Source: Herbaspirillum sp. (GTDB lineage: Bacteria; Pseudomonadota; Gammaproteobacteria; Burkholderiales; Burkholderiaceae_D). Taken from it: a DNA stretch of 64,000 nucleotides. Both the position numbers and the translations under genes were made by a program. The notes beneath the pieces were generated by a model, which saw nothing but the letters and a program-made list of their open reading frames with translations, did not search any database and was not told where the DNA came from. Of this stretch, positions 27,449 to 42,341 are shown one piece after another; the stretch's first letter is position 1; the number at the start of each line of letters is the position of its first letter. Location of the stretch: assembly GCF_017744395.1 (NCBI RefSeq), contig NZ_JAGIBI010000002.1:558001-622000 (forward strand), read 5' to 3'.

Positions 27449-28363
27449 TTATCGGCGCGAGCTGCCGATGATGAGGTTGTCGCGCGCCGCGGATTGGATG
27501 GCGAGCACGGCCGGGTGCGTGAGCTTGCGTTCTACCGAGATGGCGTAGAACTGTTCCCTGACGGCATCCGTCTTGCCTATTTCCACCAGGCCATATTGCT
27601 TCTTGATCTGCGCGGCGATGGCGGCGGGCGCGGCAAAGATGCCGGCGCCGGCATCGCCGAAGGCCAGCAGCAGGGCGCCGTCGTCGAATTCGCCGGTGAT
27701 TTGCGGGCGGATCCTTTCCTTTTCGAACCAGCGCAGCAGGCGTGGACGCACCGCCGCATCCTCTCCCGGCATCAGGAACGGCGCGCCGTCCAGGCTGTGC
27801 GGGAATCCCTTCTTGTAGCGCCTGGCCAGTTCGGGCGTGGCGAAGAAGCTGGTATCGCACTCGCCCAGCAGGTGGTGGTAGCCGCGTACGTCGACGTTGG
27901 CCGGCATCGGGCTGTCGGCGATGACGATGTCGAGACGATGGATGGCCAGGTCGGCCAGCAGCACGTCGAGTTTGCCTTCCCGGCAGACGATACGGATCGG
28001 TTCCTGCATCGCCAGCGCGGTTTCCAGCAGCAGGTAGGCGATCGCCTTGGGGACGGCGTCGGCCACGCCCACGCGCAGCTGCAGCGCACGGCCGCCGGGG
28101 CGGAAGCGCAAGGCTTCTTCCAATTCCTCGCCGATGGTGAAGATGCGGTCGGCGTAATCGAACACCATGCGCCCTTCGTCGTTCAATTCCAGCCTGCGCC
28201 CGACGCGGTCGAACAGCTGGTATCCCAGGTTTTCCTCGAACAGCGCCAGCTGGCCGCTGACGGTTTGCGCCGTCAGGTGCAAGCGTTCGCTGGCGCGCGC
28301 TACGCCGCCGGCCTTGGCGATGGTCCAGAAATAATGGAGATGCTTGTAATTGAGCGAGGCCAT
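27449..28363 (-). CDS. NhaR-like LysR family transcriptional activator
   Basis: Regulator of 304 residues that resembles E. coli NhaR (301 residues) along its length. Shared blocks are NYKHLHYFWTIAKAGGVARA in the helix-turn-helix, LTAQTVSGQLALFEE, VGVADAVPKAIAYLLL in the effector domain, and LLRWFEKERIRPQITGEFDD. NhaR activates the Na+/H+ antiporter gene nhaA in E. coli. Here the divergent neighbour is an Alx/TerC-type gene instead, 139 bases away. A 7-base inverted repeat 16 bases before its start may be its own operator. Confidence 0.88.
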   Translation of the reverse strand: MASLNYKHLHYFWTIAKAGGVARASERLHLTAQTVSGQLALFEENLGYQLFDRVGRRLELNDEGRMVFDYADRIFTIGEELEEALRFRPGGRALQLRVGVADAVPKAIAYLLLETALAMQEPIRIVCREGKLDVLLADLAIHRLDIVIADSPMPANVDVRGYHHLLGECDTSFFATPELARRYKKGFPHSLDGAPFLMPGEDAAVRPRLLRWFEKERIRPQITGEFDDGALLLAFGDAGAGIFAAPAAIAAQIKKQYGLVEIGKTDAVREQFYAISVERKLTHPAVLAIQSAARDNLIIGSSRR

Positions 28364-28378
28364 CTTGGGATCGTCGTA

Positions 28379-28397
28379 TCATCGGTTTTTCCGATGA
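28379..28397. promoter_or_regulatory. Candidate operator between nhaR-like and alx-like genes
   Basis: Perfect inverted repeat TCATCGG-N5-CCGATGA. It lies 16 bases from the nhaR-like start, in the shared intergenic region. The T5 loop could also suggest a hairpin, but its place favours an operator. Confidence 0.45.
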
Positions 28398-28502
28398 ATT
28401 ATCTCAGAATATTCGAATTTTCATTCATATCGTTTTTCCCTAAAGTGACGCTGTTTACGGTCGGACTACGGCCGGACGGCCAACAATGGAAAGGGGAAAA
28501 AC

Positions 28503-29468
28503 GTGAACGGCGTTGAGAGTTTCGCAACCGGGCCGATGTGGCTGGGTTTCATCGTATTTGTGCTGGGCATGCTGGCGCTGGATATGTTCGCCCTGGGCGG
28601 ACGCCAGGCGCACCGCGTCTCGCCCAGGGAGGCGCTTGGCTGGTCGCTGGTATGGGTGTCGCTGGCGCTGCTGTTCGCGGGCGCGCTGTGGTGGTACCTG
28701 GATGTGAACGTGGGGCGCGAATTCGCCAACCAGAAGGGGGCCGAATTCCTTTCCGGCTACCTGATCGAGAAGGCGCTGTCGGTCGACAACATCTTCGTGT
28801 TCCTGATGATCTTCGGCTACTTCGCGGTGCCGCCCGAGATGCAGCGCCGCGTCCTGCTGTATGGCGTGTTCGGCGCAATCGTGATGCGGGCGGTGATGAT
28901 CCTGCTGGGCGCCTGGCTGATCGCGCAATTCAGCTGGATCCTGTACCTGTTCGGCGCTTTCCTGGTCTTCACCGGCGTGAAGATGCTGCTGTTCGCCGAC
29001 AAGGAGGCCGACCTGGGCGACAACCCGCTGCTGCGATGGCTGCGCAATCATCTGAAGATCAGCAAGGATTATGACGGCGAGAAGTTTTTCACCGTCCAGA
29101 ACGGCGTCAAGTACTTCACGCCGCTGATGCTGGTGCTGCTGCTGATCGAGATATCCGACCTGATCTTCGCGGTGGACAGCATCCCGGCCATCTTTGCGAT
29201 CACCAAGGACCCGTTCATCGTCTTCACCTCGAACATGTTTGCGATCATGGGCTTGCGCGCGCTGTACTTCCTGCTGGCCGACTCGGCCGAGCGCTTCCAC
29301 CTGCTCAAGTACGGCCTGGCGTTGGTGCTGCTGTTCGTCGGCGTGAAGATGCTGGCCGCTTACTGGTTCCACATTCCGGTGGTGTGGTCGCTGGCGGTGG
29401 TGGGGGCGATCCTGCTGGTGTCGATCGTCCTGAGCCTGCTGTTGTCGCGGAAGGCCAAAGAAGTCTGA
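28503..29468 (+). CDS. TerC family membrane protein, Alx-like
   Basis: Inner-membrane protein of 321 residues with nine predicted helices, matching Alx (YgjT) in length. The TerC signatures EKALSVDNIFVFLMIF (about 90) and IEISDLIFAVDSIPAIFAIT (about 215) carry the acidic residues thought to handle metal ions. Alx responds to alkaline pH and is linked to Mn2+ export in E. coli. I choose the GTG start because AAAGGGGA stands six to eight bases before it. Unlike E. coli alx, the leader lacks the GGGGAGTAG block of a yybP-ykoY riboswitch. The divergent NhaR-like regulator may control it. Confidence 0.92.
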   Translation: MNGVESFATGPMWLGFIVFVLGMLALDMFALGGRQAHRVSPREALGWSLVWVSLALLFAGALWWYLDVNVGREFANQKGAEFLSGYLIEKALSVDNIFVFLMIFGYFAVPPEMQRRVLLYGVFGAIVMRAVMILLGAWLIAQFSWILYLFGAFLVFTGVKMLLFADKEADLGDNPLLRWLRNHLKISKDYDGEKFFTVQNGVKYFTPLMLVLLLIEISDLIFAVDSIPAIFAITKDPFIVFTSNMFAIMGLRALYFLLADSAERFHLLKYGLALVLLFVGVKMLAAYWFHIPVVWSLAVVGAILLVSIVLSLLLSRKAKEV

Positions 29469-29492
29469 GTGGTGGGCGAGTTGGCATTGAAG

Positions 29493-29521
29493 CGGCCGGA
29501 GCGATCCGGCCGTTTTTTTTT
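29493..29521 (+). terminator. Terminator after the alx-like gene
   Basis: Eight-base stem CGGCCGGA / TCCGGCCG with loop GCGA and a T9 run. Confidence 0.94.
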
Positions 29522-29553
29522 GTGCAAGTGGCCAGCGGCAAATGTCTTGCAAT

Positions 29554-29568
29554 AATTGGGGACGGAGT
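29554..29568 (+). repeat. Left inverted flank of the transposase element
   Basis: AATTGGGGACGGAGT, 45 bases before the transposase start. It is inverted relative to the sequence at 30395-30409, matching at 12 of 15 positions. Confidence 0.55.
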
Positions 29569-29613
29569 GGATTAGAATATCGCCTCCCTATCCAGTATTG
29601 AGCGAATCGTCCC

Positions 29614-30336
29614 ATGGCCCGTCTTCCGCGTCTTGTCGTTCCCAACCATCCCCACCACGTCATCCAGCGGGGCCATGACGGTTTGGTGATTTTCCGCGAC
29701 ACGGACGATCACCTTGCCTTCCTCGGCTGGCTGAAAGAGGCCGCGCGCCAGTTCAAGGTCGCGATCCATGCGTATGTCCTGATGCCCGACCATCTGCACT
29801 TGCTGGCCACGCCGGCCGACGACCAGGGGCTGGCACGGATGATGCAATGGATAGGACGCCACTACGTCCCCTATTTCAACCAGAAATACGGACGCAGCGG
29901 CACGCTGTGGCAGGGGCGCTACCGGGCCACCGTGATCGATGCCGAGCCCTACCTGCTGGCCATTTGCCGCTACATCGAGCTCAATCCCGTGCGCAACGGG
30001 CTGGCAAGCGCGCCCGGGGAATATCCGTGGTCCAGCTATATGCATCATATTGGTGCCAAGCAGGATGGCTTGATCACCGACCATCCGATGTATTGGTCGA
30101 TTGGCAACACGCCGTTCGATCGCGAGATTGCCTACAGGCAATCGATCGAAGACGGTTTGGCGCAGGAAGAGGTCGCGCGTATTACGGACGCCACACTCAA
30201 AGGCTGGGCGCTCGGAACCGACGCCTTCAAGCTGGCGCTGGAACGCCAGACGCAGCGCCGGGTCAGCCCGGCCAAGCGCGGGCGGCCGGCTATTGTGCGG
30301 CCGCTGCCGGATGCCGAAGGAACGCAGGAAGAATAG
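29614..30336 (+). CDS. REP-associated tyrosine transposase (Y1/IS200-like HUH enzyme)
   Basis: Single-strand DNA transposase-like protein of 240 residues. The HUH metal-binding motif is H60-L-H62 in VLMPDHLHLLATP, and the catalytic Tyr is probably Y120 in CRYIELNPVRNGL, both characteristic of the COG1943 and RAYT group. The C-terminal tail is basic (KRGRPAIVRPLP). It appears intact. It lies between the alx-like terminator and gltB. Imperfect inverted 15-mers flank it at 29554 and 30395, the expected kind of end for such an element. RAYTs are often single-copy and domesticated. Confidence 0.9.
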   Translation: MARLPRLVVPNHPHHVIQRGHDGLVIFRDTDDHLAFLGWLKEAARQFKVAIHAYVLMPDHLHLLATPADDQGLARMMQWIGRHYVPYFNQKYGRSGTLWQGRYRATVIDAEPYLLAICRYIELNPVRNGLASAPGEYPWSSYMHHIGAKQDGLITDHPMYWSIGNTPFDREIAYRQSIEDGLAQEEVARITDATLKGWALGTDAFKLALERQTQRRVSPAKRGRPAIVRPLPDAEGTQEE

Positions 30337-30394
30337 GTCGGAGCGATATCGAAAAATAAAGTTGCTGAATCAATGACTTAAGTCGAAGTCTTTT

Positions 30395-30409
30395 ACTTTG
30401 TCCCTAATT
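30395..30409 (-). repeat. Right inverted flank of the transposase element
   Basis: Minus strand reads AATTAGGGACAAAGT, pairing with the left flank at 29554-29568 at 12 of 15 positions. It lies about 60 bases beyond the transposase stop. Confidence 0.55.
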
Positions 30410-30465
30410 TAAAAATCACAAAAATAATGAGAGTATTAATTTAACTCAGACCCTATTTATTCTTG

Positions 30466-30494
30466 TTGAACAATTAGGTGCGCTGCACTATTCT
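30466..30494 (+). promoter_or_regulatory. Sigma-70 promoter of gltBD
   Basis: TTGAAC, a 17-base spacer and TATTCT, close to the -35/-10 consensus. The expected transcription start is near 30501, giving a leader of about 29 bases before the gltB ATG. Confidence 0.65.
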
Positions 30495-30529
30495 TCAAAT
30501 CCTTACTGTCAATGTGGTGGAGTACCGTT

Positions 30530-35206
<4,677 letters not shown>

Positions 35207-35300
35207 GCGGCGGTCTTTTCGGACCAATCAAGCACGCCGACGGGCGCCGCGGAATTGAATCGCCGCCCGTCGCATCCTTAGCGAGAAATGTGAGAGGAAA

Positions 35301-36764
<1,464 letters not shown>

Positions 36765-36805
36765 TGCCGGTTCGATAATAAGTTTTGCTTCATTTTTTCC
36801 TGGAG

Positions 36806-36837
36806 CCGGACAGATGAAAGTCTGTCCGGTTTTTTTT
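36806..36837 (+). terminator. gltBD terminator
   Basis: Nine-base stem CCGGACAGA / TCTGTCCGG with a six-base loop and a T8 run, about 40 bases beyond gltD. Confidence 0.95.
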
Positions 36838-36943
36838 CGCCCGGTCGGACGGCCCGCGCCAATCCTTGGAATGCGCGAGGTGCCGGGCGCTCAAGTAAAA
36901 TGAGCCGGTTCACTGTTGTATTCGCTAGGCTCACAGGACCCAC

Positions 36944-38734
36944 ATGGCTACTCCCATCCGCTACACCATCACTTCCAACGATCCGGCCTCGCACGTCTAC
37001 GACGTCACCGTCACGGTCGACAAGCCTGCTGCCGACGGCCAGGTGTTTTCGCTGCCGGCATGGATTCCGGGCAGCTACATGATCCGCGAGTTCGCCAAGA
37101 ACATCGTGCGCCTGCGCGCCGAGTCCGGCGGCAAGAAGGTGTCGATCAGGAAGATCGACAAGCACACCTGGCAGGCCGCCGCCTGCGCCGCGCCATTGAC
37201 GCTGAGCTACCAGGTCTATGCCTGGGACTTGTCGGTGCGCACCGCGCACCTGGACCAGACCCACGGCTTCTTCAACGGCACCAGCGTGTTCCTGGCGGCG
37301 CATGGGTTCGAGCAGGCGCAGCACGTGGTCGACATCCGCCGTCCGGAAGGCGAGGCCTTCAAGCGCTGGCGCGTGGCGACCGCCATGCCGGAACTCAAGG
37401 CCAAGCGCTATGGCTTCGGCACGTATGCGGCACGGAACTACGATGAACTGATCGATCATCCGGTTGAACTCGGTGATTTCGCGCTGGCCAGTTTCAAGGC
37501 GCATGGCGTGCCGCACGACGTGGTGATCACCGGGCAGGTGCCCAATCTCGACATGCCACGCCTGTGCGACGACCTCAAGAAGATCTGCGAGGCGCAGATC
37601 GCGTTCTTCGAGCCAAAGAGCAAGCGCGCGCCGATGTCGCGCTACGTCTTCATGACGCTGGCGGTGGGCGACGGCTACGGCGGCCTGGAGCATCGCGCCT
37701 CGACCGCGCTGATCTGCGCGCGCGCCGACCTGCCGGTCAAGGGCCGGCCGGAGCAGACCGAGGGCTACCGCACCTACCTCGGCCTGTGCAGCCATGAATA
37801 CTTCCATACCTGGAACGTCAAGCGCATCAAGCCGGCGGTGTTCGCGCCCTACGACCTGCGCCAGGAAAACTACACTTCGCTGCTGTGGCTGTTCGAGGGC
37901 TTCACCAGCTATTACGACGACCTGTTCCTGGTGCGCACCGGCGTGATCGATACCGATGCCTATCTCGACATGCTGTCCAAGACCGTCACCGGCGTGCTGC
38001 GCGGCAGCGGGCGCAAGAAGCAGAGCGTGGCCGAATCCAGTTTCGACGCCTGGGTGAAGTACTACCGCCAGGACGAGAATGCGCCCAACGCCATCGTCAG
38101 CTATTACACCAAGGGTTCGCTGGTGGCGCTGGGGCTGGATTTGACGATACGCCAGCAGACGCGCGGCCGTCGGACCCTGGACGATGTCATGCGCGGCTTG
38201 TGGAACCGTTTTGGCCGGGATTTCTATGAAGGCGGCGCGCGCGGGCAGGGGGTGCCGGAGGACGAAATCCTGGTGCTGCTTGAAGAATTGGGCGGCGCCG
38301 ACCTGAAGCGTTTCTTCGAGCGCTGCATCAAGGGAACGGAAGATGTGCCGATGGCTGATTTGTTGCCGGGATTTGGCGTCAGCTACGATGATGCATTGCC
38401 GAAGGAGGCCAAGCCCTGGCTGGGCGCGCGCATTGTCAAAGACGGCGGCGACGCCAAGCTGGCCAGCGTCTACGAAGGCAGCCCGGCTGCGCAGGCGGGC
38501 TTGTCGGCCGGCGACAAGCTGGTGGCGCTGGACGGTTTGCGCGTGCCGGCGTCCGGCCCGGATGGCTTGCTGGCGCGCTATCGCGTCAACGATGCGGTGC
38601 GTGTGCATGCCTTCCGCCGCGATGAATTGATGGAGTTTGTCGTGCGCCTCAAGGCCGATGTCGCGCCAAAGGTGAAGCTGTCGGCGCTGGGCAAGCCGGC
38701 GGCGGTGCGCCAGCGCGAAGCCTGGTTGAAATGA
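36944..38734 (+). CDS. M61 family metallopeptidase with PDZ domain
   Basis: Predicted zinc aminopeptidase of the glycyl aminopeptidase family (M61), 596 residues. An N-terminal beta-sandwich (PAWIPGSYMIREFAKNI) precedes the catalytic domain with HEYFH at 284-288 (SHEYFHTWNVKRI) and the family's downstream Glu in LWLFEGFTSYYDD. A PDZ domain fills about 480-570 (SVYEGSPAAQAGLSAGDKLVALDG). No signal peptide is seen, so a cytoplasmic location is likely. The physiological substrate is unknown. The gene is single, ending at a bidirectional terminator. Confidence 0.92.
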   Translation: MATPIRYTITSNDPASHVYDVTVTVDKPAADGQVFSLPAWIPGSYMIREFAKNIVRLRAESGGKKVSIRKIDKHTWQAAACAAPLTLSYQVYAWDLSVRTAHLDQTHGFFNGTSVFLAAHGFEQAQHVVDIRRPEGEAFKRWRVATAMPELKAKRYGFGTYAARNYDELIDHPVELGDFALASFKAHGVPHDVVITGQVPNLDMPRLCDDLKKICEAQIAFFEPKSKRAPMSRYVFMTLAVGDGYGGLEHRASTALICARADLPVKGRPEQTEGYRTYLGLCSHEYFHTWNVKRIKPAVFAPYDLRQENYTSLLWLFEGFTSYYDDLFLVRTGVIDTDAYLDMLSKTVTGVLRGSGRKKQSVAESSFDAWVKYYRQDENAPNAIVSYYTKGSLVALGLDLTIRQQTRGRRTLDDVMRGLWNRFGRDFYEGGARGQGVPEDEILVLLEELGGADLKRFFERCIKGTEDVPMADLLPGFGVSYDDALPKEAKPWLGARIVKDGGDAKLASVYEGSPAAQAGLSAGDKLVALDGLRVPASGPDGLLARYRVNDAVRVHAFRRDELMEFVVRLKADVAPKVKLSALGKPAAVRQREAWLK

Positions 38735-38783
38735 TCGGTGACCGGTTCCGGAGGATCTGCCGGAATTGGAATTGGCAGGCATA

Positions 38784-38815
38784 AAAAAACCCGCTTCGGT
38801 TGAAGCGGGTTTTTT
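38784..38815. terminator. Bidirectional terminator
   Basis: Fourteen-base stem AAAAAACCCGCTTC / GAAGCGGGTTTTTT with loop GGTT. It serves the convergent M61 peptidase and rplY genes. Confidence 0.95.
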
Positions 38816-38832
38816 CTTGATGCCGAAGCGAA

Positions 38833-39441
38833 TTACTTGGCTTCTGCAGCGTCGCCGGCAGCGGCTTCGCCTTCAGCGGACACTTGACCGGCCGGCACGG
38901 TAGCGGTGACGATGGTCAGGTTTTCCTGGGACACGGCGGTCACGCCGTTGGGCAGCTTCAGGTCAGCCAGGTGGATCGATTGGCCGACGTCCAGCTTGGA
39001 CAGGTCGACTTCGATGAATTCCGGCAGGTTCTTCGGCAGGCAGGAAACGTCCAGTTCCGATTGCACGTGGGAGATGATGCCCGAGTGCAGCTTCACGGCC
39101 GGCGAGACTTCAGCGTTCACGAAGTGCAGGGGGACCTTGGTGTGCAGCTTTTGCGATGCGTCGACGCGTTGGAAGTCGACGTGCAGGACCAGTTGCTTGT
39201 ATGCGTGGACTTGGAAGTCGCGCAGCAGGACTTGCTCGACCTTGCCGTCGATTTCCAGATCCAGGATCGACGAGTGGAAGGTTTCCTTCTTCAGCGCGTG
39301 GTACAGCGCGTTGTGGTCCAGGGAGATGTTCAGCGGCGCAGCGGTGCCGCCGTAGACGATACCCGGGGTTTGGCCGGCATTACGCAGGCGGCGGCTCGCT
39401 CCGGTGCCCTGTTCTTTGCGCGGAAATGCGATGACTTTCAT
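38833..39441 (-). CDS. rplY: 50S ribosomal protein L25/general stress protein Ctc
   Basis: Binds 5S rRNA in the large subunit. The 202 residues are the long Ctc-type form: an L25 domain at 1-95 ([25 protein letters not shown]) and a C-terminal TL5-like beta domain (about 96-185). An Ala/Glu-rich tail follows. It lies downstream of prs in the conserved ispE-tRNA-prs-rplY order, with a terminator hairpin between. The pth gene that often follows rplY is not present here; the convergent M61 gene takes its place. Confidence 0.96.
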   Translation of the reverse strand: MKVIAFPRKEQGTGASRRLRNAGQTPGIVYGGTAAPLNISLDHNALYHALKKETFHSSILDLEIDGKVEQVLLRDFQVHAYKQLVLHVDFQRVDASQKLHTKVPLHFVNAEVSPAVKLHSGIISHVQSELDVSCLPKNLPEFIEVDLSKLDVGQSIHLADLKLPNGVTAVSQENLTIVTATVPAGQVSAEGEAAAGDAAEAK

Positions 39442-39525
39442 GTTAAAGCTCCAATGTTGGCAGGGCGCGTCGTTGGTTTGACGTATGCCCTGCGTGGTAA
39501 ATATCCCCCGCGACCAGGGGATACG

Positions 39526-39554
39526 AAAAACCTCGCTGCATTGCTGCAGCGAGG
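39526..39554 (-). terminator. Terminator hairpin between prs and rplY
   Basis: On the minus strand a ten-base stem CCTCGCTGCA / TGCAGCGAGG with a four-base loop and a T5 tail. It probably ends or attenuates prs transcription before rplY. Confidence 0.85.
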
Positions 39555-39567
39555 CGAATCCTGTTTC

Positions 39568-40518
39568 TTACTCGGCGAACAGCGACATCACCGAGTCGCC
39601 CTTCGTGATGCGCTTGAAGGTCTCGGCCAGCAGGTCCGCGCAGGTCAGTTGGCGGATCTTCGGGCAGGCGCGGGCGGCGGGCGACAGCGGAATGGTGTCG
39701 GTCACTACCAGCTCGTCCAGCGGCGAATTGCTGATGCGGTCGATGGCCGGGCCCGACAGCACCGGGTGCGTACAGTAAGCCACGACCTTCTTGGCGCCGC
39801 GGTCCTTCAGCACTTCGGCGGCCTTGGTCAGGGTGCCGGCGGTGTCGACCATGTCGTCCATGATCACGCAGTTGCGGCCTTCGACTTCGCCGATGATGTT
39901 CATCACTTCCGAGACGTTGGCCTTCGGGCGGCGCTTGTCGATGATGGCCAGGTCGCAACCGAGGCGCTTGGCCAGCGCGCGGGCGCGCACCACGCCGCCG
40001 ACGTCGGGCGAAACCACCAGCAGGTCGTCGTAGTTCTTGGCCACCAGGTCGCCCAGCAGGATCGGCGAAGCGTAGATGTTGTCCACCGGGATGTCGAAGA
40101 AGCCCTGGATCTGGTCCGCATGCAGGTCCATGATCAGGACGCGTTCGACGCCGGCTTCCTGCAGCATGTTGGCGACCACCTTGGCCGAGATCGCGACGCG
40201 CGCCGAACGCGGGCGGCGATCTTGGCGGGCGTAGCCGAAATAGGGGATGGCGGCGGTGATGCGGCCGGCCGACGCGCGCTTCAATGCATCGACCATGATC
40301 ATGATTTCCATCAGGTTGTCATTGGTCGGCGCGCAGGTGGACTGCAGCACGAAAACGTCCTTGCCGCGAACGTTTTCATTGATCTCGACCATGACTTCGC
40401 CGTCGGAGAACTTCGAGACGTTGGCCTTGCCCAGCGGGATACCGAGCTTGTCAGCGACGCCGCGCGCCAGTTCCGGGTTGGCGTTGCCGGTAAAAACCAT
40501 CAGGTTCTCAAGTGCCAT
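39568..40518 (-). CDS. prs: Ribose-phosphate pyrophosphokinase
   Basis: Makes PRPP from ribose 5-phosphate and ATP, feeding purine, pyrimidine, His, Trp and NAD synthesis. At 316 residues it matches the class I bacterial enzyme. Visible motifs are [18 protein letters not shown] at the N-terminus, the Mg/ATP loop with [12 protein letters not shown], the flexible loop [10 protein letters not shown], and the PRPP-binding [15 protein letters not shown]. It is preceded by tRNA-Gln and an unusual leader with a hairpin and tandem 15-mers. Confidence 0.98.
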   Translation of the reverse strand: MALENLMVFTGNANPELARGVADKLGIPLGKANVSKFSDGEVMVEINENVRGKDVFVLQSTCAPTNDNLMEIMIMVDALKRASAGRITAAIPYFGYARQDRRPRSARVAISAKVVANMLQEAGVERVLIMDLHADQIQGFFDIPVDNIYASPILLGDLVAKNYDDLLVVSPDVGGVVRARALAKRLGCDLAIIDKRRPKANVSEVMNIIGEVEGRNCVIMDDMVDTAGTLTKAAEVLKDRGAKKVVAYCTHPVLSGPAIDRISNSPLDELVVTDTIPLSPAARACPKIRQLTCADLLAETFKRITKGDSVMSLFAE

Positions 40519-40544
40519 GTGGGTATCCCTGAATGCAATCGTAA

Positions 40545-40574
40545 AAAAAGTCGAAAAGCAAAAAGTCGAAAAGC
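40545..40574. repeat. Perfect tandem 15-bp repeat in the prs leader
   Basis: Two exact adjacent copies of AAAAAGTCGAAAAGC (40545-40559 and 40560-40574). On the minus transcript they read GCTTTTCGACTTTTT twice, forming a T-rich tail right after the hairpin at 40571-40612, 27 bases before prs. Confidence 0.9.
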
Positions 40575-40612
40575 CGACAATGCTTGACTGTTCGGTCTCA
40601 CATTGACGGCTT
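40571..40612 (-). terminator. Terminator-like hairpin after tRNA-Gln, ahead of prs
   Basis: Minus-strand AAGCCGTCAATG pairs with CATTGTCGGCTT (11 of 12) across an 18-base loop, then runs into the duplicated T-rich tail. It may separate tRNA-Gln from prs, or attenuate prs. Confidence 0.6.
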
Positions 40613-40656
40613 ATTTTTCTGACTGGACGCTCAGTCTGAGACCGGTCCTGAATTAA

Positions 40657-40733
40657 TGGCAGGGGAACAAGGATTCGAACCTTGGAATGCCGGAATCAAA
40701 ATCCGGTGCCTTAACCAGCTTGGCGATTCCCCT
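40657..40733 (-). tRNA. tRNA-Gln (anticodon TTG)
   Basis: A 77-base cloverleaf including CCA. The acceptor stem is AGGGGAA / TTCCCCT with discriminator G. The anticodon stem is CCGGA / TCCGG and loop TTTTGAT gives anticodon TTG. The T arm contains GGTTCGAATCC. It lies between ispE and prs, a conserved betaproteobacterial position. Confidence 0.98.
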
Positions 40734-40813
40734 ACACAATCTGCTGTTTTCCGTTTCATCTCGCCTGCGACTGCTTTGCATGCGGCGCTGATTCTACGTC
40801 AAACCAATTCTTT

Positions 40814-41689
40814 TCACGACTGCAACAAATGGGCGAGAGGATGTTCCTGCATCGCTTTGGCTTTCCAGCCGATCCAGCGCGAAGGCAATTGTTTCAGCAC
40901 TTCGTCTGCCTGTCGTTCGTGCTCGAAGGCACAAAATACACAGGCGCCGGACCCGGTCATTCTGGCGTTTCCGAATTTGCCGAGCCACTCGATGGCTTCT
41001 GCAATTTGCGGGAAATGCCGTGTTGCCACCATTTCCAGATCGTTCTTCCCGAAGCTCGAAGCGATTTGTTTCGTCGCATCAGGAAAGTCCGTTATTCTGA
41101 CGGCTTTTGTATCTCGTGTCAATTCTATTGACGAAAAAATTATTGCGGTCGGTACGGAGACGCCCGGTTCGATCACCACATACCAGCAATTCGCGGTTTC
41201 CAGCGGCGAAAGCGCCTCGCCGACACCCTCGGCGAAGGCATTGCGGCCGAACAGGAAGAACGGGACGTCGGCGCCCAGTTTCAGGCCGATGTCCATCAAT
41301 TCCCGGCGCTTGAAGCCGGTTCCCCATAAATGATTCAGCGCCAGCAGGGTGGTGGCGGCGTCGGAAGAACCGCCGCCCAGGCCGCCGCCCATGGGCAGCC
41401 GCTTTTCCACGGTGATCGAGGCGCCCAGATCCGGCTGGCCGGCGGCTTCGCGCAGCAGGCGCGCGGCGCGCACCACCAGGTCGGTTTCGGCCGGCACGCC
41501 CGGGATGTCGTTGGTGCGCACGATCCGGCCGTCCGCGCGCACGGCGAAGTCCAGGCTGTCGCAGCGGTCGATCAGCTGGAACGCCGATTGCAGCAGGTGG
41601 TAGCCGTCGGGGCGGCGGCCGGTGACGTGCAGGAACAGGTTGAGCTTGGCGGGGGCCGGGCAGGCCTTCAGGGTGGCGGTCATGGTCAA
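40814..41689 (-). CDS. ispE: 4-diphosphocytidyl-2-C-methyl-D-erythritol kinase
   Basis: Fourth enzyme of the MEP isoprenoid pathway, phosphorylating CDP-ME. The 291 residues show the GHMP kinase ATP loop [14 protein letters not shown], the N-terminal [21 protein letters not shown], and GSGACVFC near the C-terminus. It starts at either of two close ATG codons (MTMTATL). It follows lolB by ten bases on the same strand. Confidence 0.97.
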   Translation of the reverse strand: MTMTATLKACPAPAKLNLFLHVTGRRPDGYHLLQSAFQLIDRCDSLDFAVRADGRIVRTNDIPGVPAETDLVVRAARLLREAAGQPDLGASITVEKRLPMGGGLGGGSSDAATTLLALNHLWGTGFKRRELMDIGLKLGADVPFFLFGRNAFAEGVGEALSPLETANCWYVVIEPGVSVPTAIIFSSIELTRDTKAVRITDFPDATKQIASSFGKNDLEMVATRHFPQIAEAIEWLGKFGNARMTGSGACVFCAFEHERQADEVLKQLPSRWIGWKAKAMQEHPLAHLLQS

Positions 41690-41699
41690 GCGTGGTGCG

Positions 41700-42341
41700 T
41701 CAGGGTTTCTTCCAGCTGTCGACGGCGATGCGGATCGACACCTTGCCGGCTTGTTCGGTGTTGCGGGTCAGGTCGATGCGCTTGGGGCGGGTGGCGCCGC
41801 TGTCCGGGTCGGTTTGCCAGTTGGCATACGCCACGCGCCAGCCGTCCAGGGTGGCGAAGGCGGCGTAGTCGGTGCCCGGCTGGGCACGGAACGGCTTGCC
41901 GGCGCTGTCGGTGCCGCTGCCTTGCAGCCACTGGCGCATGCCTGAGACCGGCAGCGGCCAGCCCAGCGATTGCGCGGCCAGTTCATCCACATCAGGCGCT
42001 ACCCGCGGCGGCTTGCCCGACTCCACCAGCGTGGCGATGCCCGGCTTGACGCTGATGGTCGCCACGGTCTGGCCCAGCGGAGAGAGCAGTTCCAGGTCGG
42101 TGTTTTGCGCGGTCTGCGACCAGATGAAGCTGCCGTGCAAGGATTGCGGGCGGTCGTTCTGTTCGTATTGCACCGAGATGCGGCCGCTGATATCGATGCT
42201 TTCCTGATAAGCAGGCGCCGCCGTCGCAGGCGCGGCCGATTCTTGCCCGGGCATGCCGGCGCAGCCGCCCAGCAGCAATGCGGCCGAAGCCGCGCCCAGC
42301 GCGGCGGCCCGGCGCAGGCCGGGGCGTGGCAGTCGCGTCAT
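41700..42341 (-). CDS. lolB: Outer-membrane lipoprotein receptor LolB
   Basis: Accepts lipoproteins from LolA and inserts them in the outer membrane. The 213 residues have a lipoprotein signal ending in the lipobox LLGGC (about 23-27). A LolA/B-type beta-barrel fold follows ([42 protein letters not shown] split by turns). The start overlaps the TPR gene's stop by four bases. The lolB-ispE arrangement is conserved. Confidence 0.94.
   Translation of the reverse strand: MTRLPRPGLRRAAALGAASAALLLGGCAGMPGQESAAPATAAPAYQESIDISGRISVQYEQNDRPQSLHGSFIWSQTAQNTDLELLSPLGQTVATISVKPGIATLVESGKPPRVAPDVDELAAQSLGWPLPVSGMRQWLQGSGTDSAGKPFRAQPGTDYAAFATLDGWRVAYANWQTDPDSGATRPKRIDLTRNTEQAGKVSIRIAVDSWKKP

Noticed and set aside
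28364-28502. A possible yybP-ykoY riboswitch before the alx-like gene, as in E. coli.
   Set aside because: The 139-base leader has no GGGGAGTAG or CAACATAC block and is too short for the aptamer plus platform.
30460-30529. A sigma-54 promoter before gltB.
   Set aside because: No GG-N10-GC spacing fits. A near-consensus sigma-70 promoter is present instead.
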